Source: Deltaproteobacteria bacterium (GTDB taxonomy: Bacteria; Myxococcota; Polyangia; Haliangiales; Haliangiaceae). From it: 21,295 bases of DNA. The notes under the pieces are model-generated. The model made no database searches, had not been told where the DNA came from, and saw only the letters and a list, made by a program, of their open reading frames with translations. Positions 1-7,027 of the stretch are shown piece by piece. The stretch's first letter is position 1, and every line of letters begins with the position of its first letter. The stretch lies in contig JAGSPR010000127.1 in the NCBI GenBank assembly GCA_018262455.1, forward strand, positions 1 to 21,295. Reading direction: 5' to 3'. The translations under genes and the position numbers were made by a program.

Positions 1-342
1 TACATCCGGTTCGACCTCGTGGACCTGGCCGTGCCGTTCGCCTCGTCGTATCGCCCGCTGGCAGTCGGGCTCGGTGTGATCGCCGCCTACCTCGCGGTCG
101 TGGTGCACGTGAGCTTCGGCTTGCGCCGCCGCCTCGGCACGAAGCTGTGGCGCCGCCTGCATGCCCTGTCGTTCGTCGCGTTCGTGGCCGCCTCGGTTCA
201 TGCGATCGCGGCGGGCAGCGATTCACGGACGCCGTGGGCCGTCGCGCTCTACGCGACGCCCCTCGGCCTCGTCCTTGCCCTGGTCGTCTACCGCGTCGCC
301 CGCAGGCGGCGGCCCGCGCCGCGCCGGCCGGAGCTGGTGTAG
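1..342 (+). CDS. Ferric-reductase-like transmembrane protein (C-terminal part; 5' end outside window)
   Basis: The reading frame is open from base 1 to the TAG at 340-342, so only the last 113 residues are visible. Three hydrophobic segments are seen, around residues 18-38, 50-66 and 74-92, followed by an Arg/Pro-rich cytoplasmic tail. The stretch LWRRLHALSFVAFVAASVHA, with a His in each of two helices, is typical of haem-coordinating helices in the bacterial ferric-reductase-like transmembrane (cytochrome b561/MsrQ-like) superfamily. No flavin or NAD domain follows, so this would be a stand-alone membrane haem protein. A haem-binding CxxCH protein begins 20 bases downstream, consistent with a redox operon. 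The electron donor and acceptor cannot be read from the sequence. Family call fairly secure; exact function not. Confidence 0.75.
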   Translation, partial: YIRFDLVDLAVPFASSYRPLAVGLGVIAAYLAVVVHVSFGLRRRLGTKLWRRLHALSFVAFVAASVHAIAAGSDSRTPWAVALYATPLGLVLALVVYRVARRRRPAPRRPELV

Positions 343-362
343 TCGATGCATCGCGATCTGTC

Positions 363-830
363 ATGACGCGCCCACGCTGGAACAGGGTTTTCCGCATCGG
401 CCTGCTGGTCGCGGCGGGCGTGCTCGTGCTCGCCCAGGCCGTCCCGTATGGCCGCGATCATACGAACCCACCGGTCGTGGCCGAACCCGCCTGGGATCGA
501 CCCGAGACGCGGGCGCTCGCCGATCGCGCTTGCTTCGATTGCCACAGCAACGTGACGCGGTGGCCGTGGTACTCGCACGTCGCGCCGCTGTCCTGGGGAA
601 TCCAGCATCATGTCGACGAAGGCCGCGAGGAGCTGAACTTCTCGGAGTGGAACCGGACCTTCGACGAAGCCGATGAGGCCGGCGACGTCGTCCGCGAACA
701 GGAGATGCCACCCCGCAGCTATCTGCTGCTCCATCCCGAGGCCCGCCTCACCCCCGCCGAGCGCGACGAGCTCGCACGCGGCCTGGACGCCTCGCTCTCC
801 ATCGTGGGGGTCACCCGCGCCGCTCGCTGA
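363..830 (+). CDS. Membrane-anchored haem-binding (Haem_bd family) protein
   Basis: 155 residues. One N-terminal membrane segment or uncleaved signal lies at residues 11-27, then an exported domain. A single c-type haem motif, CFDCH (Cys57, Cys60, His61), is followed by a Trp-rich stretch (WPWYSHVAPLSWG) and a conserved-looking PPRSY segment near residues 116-120; this arrangement matches the small Haem_bd (PF14376-like) proteins. It is probably periplasmic and one-haem. The ATG at 363 is chosen because it directly precedes the basic n-region MTRPRWNR. The gene lies 20 bases after the ferric-reductase-like gene and likely shares its transcript. The role is inferred to be electron transfer or haem sensing; the partner is unknown. 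Confidence 0.85.
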   Translation: MTRPRWNRVFRIGLLVAAGVLVLAQAVPYGRDHTNPPVVAEPAWDRPETRALADRACFDCHSNVTRWPWYSHVAPLSWGIQHHVDEGREELNFSEWNRTFDEADEAGDVVREQEMPPRSYLLLHPEARLTPAERDELARGLDASLSIVGVTRAAR

Positions 831-874
831 ATGGCCGGCACGAGAAACGCACGTCAGAGATCGGTGAGGAACGA

Positions 875-1498
875 ATGACGTCCGCCGACCCCAAACCGGG
901 CGAGCTTGCATCTACTCTCGGCATGGCGCTGATGCTCGCGGTTCTCGCCACGCTGATGATCATCGACCTCGTCGCCGATGTCCGGGTCGGCACCACCCCG
1001 TTCCATGCCTCGATCGAGGGCTCCGCGATCGCGGTCGCGGCGATCGGCGCCATCACGTTTGTGCGGCGGTTGCGTGGGTCCATGCGAGAGGCGCACGAGT
1101 TGCGCGACCGGGCCGAAGACCTGACCGTGCGCCTCGAGGCGAGCCGGCAAGACGCCGAGCGATGGCGACGCGAGGCCGACACGTTCATCTCGGGGCTCGC
1201 CACCGCGATCGATCAGCAGCTGGCTCGCTGGGGGCTCAGCCCCGCCGAACAGGAGATCGCGCTCCTCCTGCTGAAGGGGCTCGGCCACAAGGAGATCGCA
1301 GAGCTCCGCGGCGTCACCGAGACCACCGTGCGACAGCAGGCCCGCAGCATCTATCGCAAGTCCGGGCTCGGCGGGCGTCACGATCTCGCCGCGTTCTTCC
1401 TCGAGGATCTGCTGCAGCCACGCCCGGACGACCACGCAACGCACGCAGAGCCCGCACCCGTCGCGGTCCGACCAGCTGCGGACCCAACCCATGCCTGA
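875..1498 (+). CDS. Membrane-anchored LuxR-type HTH regulator
   Basis: 207 residues. Two hydrophobic segments (about 13-33 and 50-64) form a membrane hairpin, followed by a charged heptad-like helix (residues 70-105, probable coiled coil) and a LuxR/GerE-type winged helix-turn-helix at about 121-180 (LSPAEQEIALLLLKGLGHKE, then the recognition-helix region VTETTVRQQARSIYRKSGL). The tail after 181 is Pro/Ala/His-rich and disordered. No receiver domain is present, so it is a one-component regulator attached to the membrane rather than a response regulator. A GAGGA Shine-Dalgarno at 866-870 supports the ATG at 875. The stop overlaps the start of the P-type ATPase gene by 8 bases, so the two are probably translationally coupled and functionally linked. 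The signal sensed is unknown. Confidence 0.85.
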   Translation: MTSADPKPGELASTLGMALMLAVLATLMIIDLVADVRVGTTPFHASIEGSAIAVAAIGAITFVRRLRGSMREAHELRDRAEDLTVRLEASRQDAERWRREADTFISGLATAIDQQLARWGLSPAEQEIALLLLKGLGHKEIAELRGVTETTVRQQARSIYRKSGLGGRHDLAAFFLEDLLQPRPDDHATHAEPAPVAVRPAADPTHA

Positions 1499-3956
1499 GG
1501 GCCCACCGCTCGGGCTCTCGAGCGACGAAGCGGCGCGCCGGCTCGCGGAGCACGGCAGCAACGCGTTGCCGAGCGCGCGCCATCGCAGCCTCGTCCGGCT
1601 CGTCTTCGGCATCGTCCGCGAGCCGATGTTCCTGCTGCTGCTCGCCGCGACCGCGATCTACATCGTGTTCGGCGACCTCGCCGAAGCGTTGACGCTCGGC
1701 GGCTCGGTGGTCTTGATCATGTTGATCGAGCTCGTCCAGCAGCGCCGCACCGAGACCGCGCTCGAGGCCCTGCGCGATCTGGCGAGCCCCACGGCACGCG
1801 TCCTGCGCGACGCCACGTGGCAGGTGCTCGACGCGCGCACGCTGGTCGTCGGCGACGTGGTCCAGGTCGCCGAGGGCGATCGCGTCCCGGCCGACGCCCG
1901 GCTGCTCGACGGCGCGCCCGTGTCGGTCGACGAGTCGCTGCTGACCGGCGAGTCGGTGGCCGTCGTGCGCGATCCGGCCACGGGCGATCCGGTGTGCGCC
2001 GGGACCCTCGTCACTGCGGGCCACGGCATCGCAGAGGTCACCGCGACGGGCCCGCGCACGCAGATGGGACGGATCGGCGCGACGATCGGCGCGATCGACG
2101 TGTCGACCCCGCCGATCCAGCGCGAGATCGCGCGGCTCGTGCCGAAGATCGCGATCGCCGCGATCGCGCTCTCGCTCGCGCTGGTCGTGATCCGTGGCCT
2201 GCGCGAGGGCGAGTGGCTCGCCGCCGCGCTGTCCGGCATCACGCTCGCGATCTCGCTCCTGCCCGAGGAGCTGCCCGTCGTGCTCACGGTGTTCTTCACG
2301 TTCGGCGCCTGGCGGATCTCGCGGTTCGGCGTGCTCGCTCGTCGCGCGTCCGCGATCGAGACGCTCGGCGCGGTCACCGTCCTGTGCGTCGACAAGACCG
2401 GCACGCTGACCGAGAACCGGATGTCGATCTCCGGGCTCGTCACCGAGGACAGCGAGCTCGCGGTCAACGCGGCCACGCGCGCGCTGCCCGAGACCGTGCA
2501 TCGGCTGGTCGAGTTCGGGCTGCTCGCATGTCCCCTGCATCCGACCGACCCGATGGATCGCGCGTTCGCGGAGCTCACCGCCAGGACGCTGGAGGATACC
2601 GAGCACGTGCATCCCGGCTGGACGCCGCTGCGCGAGTACCCGTTGCGGTCCGGCCTGCTCGCGGTGACCCACGCGTGGCGCGGCGAGCAGGACCACGCGA
2701 TCATCGCGACGAAGGGCGCGCCCGAGGCCATCCTCGAGCTCTGTCACCTCTCCCCGGAGGCCGCCGCACCGTGGCGCGCACGCGTCGAGGTCATGGCGAG
2801 CGGCGGGATGCGCGTGCTCGGCGTCGCGCGCGCGTCGTTCACCGGCGTCGACATCCCGGCGGATGCGCATGACTACCCGTTCGAGATCCTCGGCCTCGTC
2901 GGGCTCGCCGACCCGGTACGCGCCGACACCCCCGAGATGGTCGCGAGCTGCCGCGCTGCCGGCATCCGCGTCATCATGGTCACCGGGGACCACGTGGAGA
3001 CCGCACGCGCGATCGCGCGCGCCGCCGGGATCCCCGACGATGACACGGTCAGCGGTCCGGAGATCGAGGCACTCGACGATCAAGGGCTCGCGGCGCGCCT
3101 CGCGCACACCCACGTCGTCGCGCGCGCGGTGCCGGCGCACAAGCTCCGCATCGTCCGGGCCCTGCAGGCCGCGGGCGAGATCGTGAGCATGACCGGCGAC
3201 GGGGTCAACGATGCGCCCGCCCTCGCCGCCGCCGACATCGGGATCGCGATGGGAGGCCGGGGCAGCGACGTCGCCCGCGAGGCCGCCGGGCTCGTGCTCG
3301 TCGATGACGACCTCCGCGCGATCGTCGGGGCCGTCCGCACCGGACGTGCGATCTTCGACAACCTGCGCGCCTCGATCGGCTACCTGATCGCCGTGCACCT
3401 GACGATCGCCGGGATCTCGCTGATCCCGCCGTTGCTCGGGTGGGGCGCGCTGCTCGCGCCGATCCACGTCGTCTTCCTCGAGCTCGTGATCGATCCGACG
3501 TGCTCGATCATGTTCGAGATGGAGCCGCCGGCTCGCGACATCATGCTGCGCCCGCCGCGGACGCGAGGTGCGAGCCTGCTCGCCCTGCGCCGCGTGATGA
3601 CGAGTGTGTCGCTGGGCGTCATCGCGTTCGCGGGTGGCATCGTGGCGATCGCGTGGGGGCACACCGCTGGACTCCCGCTCGCCGCGCTCTCCGCGCTCGC
3701 GTTCGTCGTCCTGGTCGCCAGCAACCTCGCCACGCTCCTCGTCTGCCGCGAACAGCCGCTCCGCGCGAACCGCGCCGCGCTGCTGCTGCTGGTCGGTGCG
3801 ACGGGCCTCGCGCTCCTCGTCCTCGGGGTGGGTCCGATCGCACGCCTGTTCGACCTCGCGCCCCCCGCGATCGCCACGCTCGGGCTGGCCGCGGCTGCGA
3901 GCGCGCTGCCCGTCCTCGCGATCGGCGCGGCGCTCCACATCAAGCGCCGACGATAG
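1491..3956 (+). CDS. Cation-transporting P-type ATPase (P2-like)
   Basis: 821 residues, slightly shorter than typical P2 ATPases. The N-terminal cation-ATPase segment (LSSDEAARRLAEHGSNALP) is followed by two membrane helices, then the actuator domain with TGES (residues 152-155), M4 with PEELP (258-262), the phosphorylation motif DKTGT (Asp301), the nucleotide-binding domain, the hinge motif TGDGVNDAP (568-576) and six C-terminal helices. All catalytic motifs are intact, so it should be active. M4 and M6 differ from classical Ca2+ pumps: PEELP instead of PEGLP, and M6 carries ELVIDP (Glu664, Asp668, Pro669) followed by Glu676 and Glu678 where SERCA-type pumps have NLVTDG. The transported ion therefore cannot be assigned. 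The start overlaps the stop of the LuxR-type gene. No N-terminal metal-binding domain is present, arguing against a P1B heavy-metal pump. Confidence 0.93.
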   Translation: MPEGPPLGLSSDEAARRLAEHGSNALPSARHRSLVRLVFGIVREPMFLLLLAATAIYIVFGDLAEALTLGGSVVLIMLIELVQQRRTETALEALRDLASPTARVLRDATWQVLDARTLVVGDVVQVAEGDRVPADARLLDGAPVSVDESLLTGESVAVVRDPATGDPVCAGTLVTAGHGIAEVTATGPRTQMGRIGATIGAIDVSTPPIQREIARLVPKIAIAAIALSLALVVIRGLREGEWLAAALSGITLAISLLPEELPVVLTVFFTFGAWRISRFGVLARRASAIETLGAVTVLCVDKTGTLTENRMSISGLVTEDSELAVNAATRALPETVHRLVEFGLLACPLHPTDPMDRAFAELTARTLEDTEHVHPGWTPLREYPLRSGLLAVTHAWRGEQDHAIIATKGAPEAILELCHLSPEAAAPWRARVEVMASGGMRVLGVARASFTGVDIPADAHDYPFEILGLVGLADPVRADTPEMVASCRAAGIRVIMVTGDHVETARAIARAAGIPDDDTVSGPEIEALDDQGLAARLAHTHVVARAVPAHKLRIVRALQAAGEIVSMTGDGVNDAPALAAADIGIAMGGRGSDVAREAAGLVLVDDDLRAIVGAVRTGRAIFDNLRASIGYLIAVHLTIAGISLIPPLLGWGALLAPIHVVFLELVIDPTCSIMFEMEPPARDIMLRPPRTRGASLLALRRVMTSVSLGVIAFAGGIVAIAWGHTAGLPLAALSALAFVVLVASNLATLLVCREQPLRANRAALLLLVGATGLALLVLGVGPIARLFDLAPPAIATLGLAAAASALPVLAIGAALHIKRRR

Positions 3957-4014
3957 AGGGATTACCCGAGATCAGCCCGGCTGGAGCGCTCGGCTTTCCG
4001 GCAAGGTGGCCTCG

Positions 4015-4524
4015 ATGCTGCAATCACTTGCAGTCATGACCCGACCTCATGTCCTCGATTCGCACGTCGAAACCGCGAACACGTGGCTGAACGAGCTGAT
4101 GGAGAGCCTCGAGCTATCGTCGCCCGCGGACGGTGCGCGTGCCTTGCATGCGCTGCGCGCCGGGCTGCACGCGATTCGCGATCGCTTGCCCGCGTCCGAG
4201 GTCGTCGATCTCGGTGCTCAGCTGCCCACGCTGATCCGTGGGATCTATTACGAGGGCTGGACGCTGACGAACGATCCGACCACCATCCGCGACCGCGCGG
4301 CCATGGTGGCGCGCGTCAAACATGGGCTGATGCCCGATCCGCGGCTGGATCCGGTCGACGTCCTGCGCGCCGTGATCTCGCTGCTGGTCGAGCATGTGAC
4401 GCCTGGCGAGATCCTCGACGTGGTCGCGACACTCCCGGCGCCCATCGCGGCGCTCTGGCAAGACCTCACGGGGCATGCCATCGAGACGCTCGACCCCCGC
4501 GAAGGCTCGACGCGACCTCACTGA
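4015..4524 (+). CDS. DUF2267 domain protein
   Basis: 169 residues, alpha-helical and soluble, without signal peptide. The pattern (an initial segment ETANTWLNELMESLEL, then ALHALRAGLHAIRDRLP, then LPTLIRGIYYEGW) is characteristic of DUF2267 (PF10025), a family of unknown biochemical function often found beside ion-transport or stress genes. The second half (RLDPVDVLRAVISLLVEHVT with VATLPAPIAALW) looks like a second copy of the same fold. The ATG at 4015 is preferred over an in-frame ATG at 4036 because AAGGTGG at 4002-4008 gives a Shine-Dalgarno 6 bases upstream and the later start has none. It lies 58 bases after the ATPase and may be co-transcribed. Confidence 0.85.
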   Translation: MLQSLAVMTRPHVLDSHVETANTWLNELMESLELSSPADGARALHALRAGLHAIRDRLPASEVVDLGAQLPTLIRGIYYEGWTLTNDPTTIRDRAAMVARVKHGLMPDPRLDPVDVLRAVISLLVEHVTPGEILDVVATLPAPIAALWQDLTGHAIETLDPREGSTRPH

Positions 4525-4533
4525 TCCTGCGCC

Positions 4534-4550
4534 CCCGCACCGAGTGCGGG
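4534..4550. terminator. Candidate bidirectional terminator hairpin between convergent genes
   Basis: A perfect 7-bp stem (CCCGCAC / GTGCGGG) closes a CGA triloop, starting 10 bases after the stop of the DUF2267 gene and 26 bases before the stop of the convergent lipoprotein gene. A second weak stem (4553-4557 with 4563-4567) is followed by a T-containing run. There is no long U-tract, so intrinsic termination is plausible but not certain. Confidence 0.45.
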
Positions 4551-4575
4551 CGCCCGCGAACGGCGGGTTCGTTCG

Positions 4576-5046
4576 TTACTGGGAGATGCAGGTGATCGCC
4601 GTCAGGCACGAGAACACCGGACCGGTCTCGACCGGATCCCCACACTCGAGCGCGGCGCACGCGGCCACGTCTTGCACTTGTTGCGCGGTGCAATCGCCGA
4701 GGTCCTCGGCGCACGCGACGTTGCAGTCCGGATCGACAGGCTCCATGAAGCACGCGAACAGCTTGGTGCACGCCGCCGCGCAGGCACTCGTGATCGCCGG
4801 ATCGACAGGGGCTGCGTCGACCGTGGAGGCGTCGACCGTGGAGGCGTCGTCGACCGTGGCGGCGTCGATCACCACCGTGGGCGCGTCGATCGTCGACACG
4901 GGCGCGTCGATCACCGACACGGGCGCGTCGATCGATGGCTTCGGAGCGTCGGGCATGGAGGTCAGCGGAGCGTCGACCGCCGTCTGCGACTTGGTGTCGT
5001 CGCAGCCGAAAGCGAACAGGGTGAGACCAAAGAGGAGGGCGCGCAT
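4576..5046 (-). CDS. Cys-rich lipoprotein with Asp-Ala-Pro repeat linker
   Basis: 156 residues. Signal peptide MRALLFGLTLFAFGC with lipobox Cys15, predicting lipidation and export. Residues about 24-80 form a low-complexity acidic linker made of a 7-residue repeat (S/V/T-IDAP-V/T-S/V) and then a 5-residue ASTVD repeat. The C-terminal domain (about 84-156) has ten cysteines, an even number consistent with five disulfides in an oxidising compartment, and ends ...CLTAITCISQ. Similar lipid anchor plus DAP linker plus Cys-rich modules are common in Myxococcota. The ligand or role is unknown. The start at 5046 is supported by the lipoprotein signal directly after it and by a promoter-like TTGGAA-17-TAGGGT ending 7 bases before the ATG. 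Confidence 0.8.
   Translation of the reverse strand: MRALLFGLTLFAFGCDDTKSQTAVDAPLTSMPDAPKPSIDAPVSVIDAPVSTIDAPTVVIDAATVDDASTVDASTVDAAPVDPAITSACAAACTKLFACFMEPVDPDCNVACAEDLGDCTAQQVQDVAACAALECGDPVETGPVFSCLTAITCISQ
4814..4932 (-). repeat. Short tandem repeats encoding the IDAPVS and ASTVD linker
   Basis: Two exact 15-bp units (4814-4828 and 4829-4843), followed by a third diverged copy, and a 21-bp period unit whose core GGGCGCGTCGAT recurs at 4879, 4900 and 4921. Both periods are multiples of three and sit inside the lipoprotein gene, so copy-number change would lengthen or shorten the linker without a frameshift. Confidence 0.8.
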
Positions 5047-5444
5047 CGCGCGGACCCTATCTGCATGACGGCGATCTTCCAAGGTGATTGCACACGTCCG
5101 ATGTTCATTGCCGATCGCTGTGAGTTCTGTTGCTGAATCTGCGTCCCGGGCGGTCCGAGCAGGACGGCCCGCGCGACATCGATCGGCCGAGCGACCGATC
5201 CACGGCGTGACGGCGGAGCGGCTGCCGGGTGGCGACTGCGGCTGCCACCGCCGCGGTTGGCGCTGGTACCGAGGGGGATCGGTGACCTCCATTGGGCCGG
5301 TTGGGGGATCGGGCCCCACCGCGGCGCGCACCGATCGAAAGTACGGTTCGCGGCAACCTGTGCAATTCAGGGACGGCGAACGACGCCTCGTCGGCTCGTG
5401 CAGCGCGCTGGCGGTGGGAACACGAGTTGCAGTGACCTCGCTTC
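5047..5444. other. Divergent intergenic region, no convincing gene
   Basis: 398 bases between the minus-strand lipoprotein gene and the plus-strand one-span membrane protein gene. At its left end it holds the putative promoter of the lipoprotein gene. Open frames crossing it show Arg/Ala/Pro-rich out-of-frame composition and no domain signature. A 6-bp inverted repeat (GGTGGC 5228-5233 with GCCACC 5244-5249) is present but unremarkable at this GC content. No clear promoter for the plus-strand gene was found. Confidence 0.5.
5054..5082 (-). promoter_or_regulatory. Putative sigma70-like promoter, leaderless, for the Cys-rich lipoprotein gene
   Basis: On the minus strand TTGGAA (5082-5077) is separated by 17 bases from TAGGGT (5059-5054), which lies 7 bases before the ATG at 5046. 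That places the expected transcription start at or next to the start codon, and no Shine-Dalgarno is visible. Confidence 0.5.
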
Positions 5445-5924
5445 ATGTCGCCGCTGCTCACGCTGTTCGTCCTGTGCGCGCTCGGCGCGATTTCGCTTGC
5501 CGTCTGCACCGGGGTGTTGATCGCCCGCAACCGGAAGCGTTCCGCGATCCAACCCTCTCCACCATCGCCGGTTCAAAAACCGGCGCCTGAGCCCGCGCCA
5601 TCGCCTGCGCTGGCGCGTGCGCGTGCGCGCGCAGAGGCGGCGGCGACGAGGTCCGGATCCGGCTTGCCGGGGATGCCGCCCACACGGTTGCCCGACGCCC
5701 CCCCAAGCTGGGCAGCCGTGGAACGCCAGCTGGAAGCTCCGCGCATCGCACGGGGCAGCGTGCCCCCGCGGCGGGTGTCCCCCAATCGCTTCGATGACGT
5801 GGCCACGTCAGGCTTGCCCGTCGTGGTGCCCACGCGCAACGCTCCGTCATGGGACCAGGACGAGGCGCCCCGGGACGCTCCCCGGCTCTCGAACTACCGG
5901 TCGAAGCATCCGATCGTCAGCTGA
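5445..5924 (+). CDS. Hypothetical one-span membrane protein with Pro/Ala-rich tail
   Basis: 159 residues. An N-terminal membrane segment (residues about 4-27, ending IARNRKR, so the tail is probably cytoplasmic) is followed by a long Pro/Ala/Arg-rich, apparently disordered region. I do not recognise a family. The frame has a plausible amino-acid composition, a clear TM plus positive-inside anchor immediately after the ATG, and no competing frame of better quality. No strong ribosome-binding site is visible. It is probably monocistronic, 161 bases before the next gene. It could be a scaffold or envelope-associated protein, but that is only a guess from architecture. Confidence 0.6.
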   Translation: MSPLLTLFVLCALGAISLAVCTGVLIARNRKRSAIQPSPPSPVQKPAPEPAPSPALARARARAEAAATRSGSGLPGMPPTRLPDAPPSWAAVERQLEAPRIARGSVPPRRVSPNRFDDVATSGLPVVVPTRNAPSWDQDEAPRDAPRLSNYRSKHPIVS

Positions 5925-6085
5925 CAGCGCGCGGCGGCGCTTGCTCGCGCCTCGAGCGCAGGCTCCTCGTGTCAGATCCGGCACCGCTTGCCAGGCGTGA
6001 CACGACGCTGCGCTCGCTCCCTCGCGCAACCCCGCGAGCACACGGCTCGAGTGGACGGCACACGCGGTGCACTGGCACCGGCGGC

Positions 6086-6607
6086 ATGAATCACAGACGA
6101 TCGAATCGAAGCTGGATCTGGGCGATGACCGCCGTCGCACTCGCGCTGGGAACCGGGGCCGGCGGCTGCAAGAAGCAGGAGAGCTCGGACGTCCCGCCCG
6201 CGGCGGAGAAGCCCGTGGCGTCGCCTCCGGCAGCTGTTCCCGCACCGGCACCCGCGCCGGCACCCGCCGCGGTCGCACCGGAGGCGGCAGCGACCGACTC
6301 CGCGCAGGCAAAGGAGGTTTCCTTCTCCGATGCCGTGAACGAGGCCGACGAGCTCACCGGCAAGGTGATCATCGTCAGCGCCACGAGCTGGGGCACTTCG
6401 CAGCTCAAGGGTGGCGGCAGTGTGCTGAACCTCGGCAGCAAGCCCCTCACCGGCATGCAGCAGACTCTGCTCGAGGCCTACTTCGCGCCCGGCGAGGAGG
6501 CCGCACTCGCGGCGGTGGCGAAAGACGCGAAGGTCAAGCTGCGCTGCACGATGGGCACGAGGCCCTACGAGGCGTACCAGCTCAAGGACTGCCGGTTCGT
6601 GAAGTAG
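6086..6607 (+). CDS. Lipoprotein with Ala/Pro linker and OB-fold-like (tRNA_anti-like) domain
   Basis: 173 residues. The signal region (MNHRRSNRSWIWAMTAVALA) leads to a lipobox-like GAGGC with Cys28. A Pro/Ala spacer (residues about 37-68) precedes a compact domain (about 75-173) with the pattern LTGKVIIVSATSWG, a central LNLG strand, VKLRCTMG and LKDCRFV. This resembles the OB-fold tRNA_anti-like lipoproteins (PF12869-type), in which a pair of cysteines near the end (here in KLRCT and LKDCR) could form a disulfide. The ATG at 6086 directly precedes the basic n-region. It is probably anchored in the periplasm or outer membrane; the ligand is unknown. Fold call is moderate, lipoprotein call good. 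Confidence 0.75.
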   Translation: MNHRRSNRSWIWAMTAVALALGTGAGGCKKQESSDVPPAAEKPVASPPAAVPAPAPAPAPAAVAPEAAATDSAQAKEVSFSDAVNEADELTGKVIIVSATSWGTSQLKGGGSVLNLGSKPLTGMQQTLLEAYFAPGEEAALAAVAKDAKVKLRCTMGTRPYEAYQLKDCRFVK

Positions 6608-6628
6608 CGGACGCTCGCCGCCCTACCG

Positions 6629-6634
6629 TACGAT
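6629..6634 (+). promoter_or_regulatory. TANNNT box (TACGAT) 6 bases before the ATG of the broken barrel gene
   Basis: TACGAT ends 6 bases before ATG 6641. The spacing equals that before several intact genes in this window and marks 6641 as the likely original start of the downstream remnant. No -35 element is evident. Confidence 0.3.
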
Positions 6635-6640
6635 GCAGAG

Positions 6641-6987
6641 ATGTCGTTCTCGCCTCGCTCGTGATCCCGGGCCCGGGCAAGGACGTGACGCTGATCCCCG
6701 GCCTCTCGATCGAGTGGTCACCTGATCAGTCGCGCTGGGGCTTCGTGGCCAATGGCACGGCGGACTTCGCCCTCACCCCGCGCGTCGGCGTCGACCTCAA
6801 CGTCACCCTGCTCCACGATCAGGCGGGTACCGACTTCGGTGACTCGATCTTCCTCCTCGGCGCGGGCCCCGGGGTGTCGATCTTTGCGGGGAGGTATTCG
6901 CTGTCGGCCTATGTCAGCCTGTTCAAGGGCCTGAACATCTCCGGCTGGTCGCTCTCCCCCGGCATCAACGCCGCGATGTCGTGGTGA
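6641..6987 (+). pseudogene. Outer-membrane beta-barrel protein remnant (N-terminus lost)
   Basis: From about 6643 to the TGA at 6985-6987 one frame encodes a clear barrel C-terminal half: alternating polar and hydrophobic strands (GLSIEWSPD, WGFVANGTADF, GVDLNVTLLHD, LSAYVSLFKG) and a terminal aromatic strand ending in Trp, the usual outer-membrane insertion signal. This frame has no ATG and no signal peptide. The ATG at 6641, which carries a TANNNT box 6 bases upstream, opens a different frame and stops after seven codons (TGA 6662-6664). The simplest reading is that a deletion or frameshift removed the signal peptide and the first strands. An alternative is translation from GTG 6661 or 6685, which would give a barrel fragment lacking export information. 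Confidence 0.6.
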
Positions 6988-7027
6988 CCGCGAGAACCGG
7001 CTGCAGCGAGCGGCGCCTGCGTCCCGG

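Noticed and set aside
2145..2175. Repeated GCGATCGC-like octamers in the ATPase gene and elsewhere
   Set aside because: The word falls out of frequent GCG, ATC and GCC codons for Ala and Ile in the coding frame, so no special repeat element is needed.
1314..3938. 874-residue open frame on the minus strand, antisense to the P-type ATPase
   Set aside because: Its protein is an Arg/Asp/His/Ala/Gln-rich mosaic with no domain, no membrane segment and no conserved motif. The other strand encodes a complete ATPase with all catalytic motifs. Long antisense frames are expected at this GC content.
6021..6038. CTCGCG / CGCGAG stem with 6-base loop upstream of the OB-fold-like lipoprotein gene
   Set aside because: Six-base complementary arms are expected by chance at this GC content; it is 97 bases after the previous stop and lacks a T-run.
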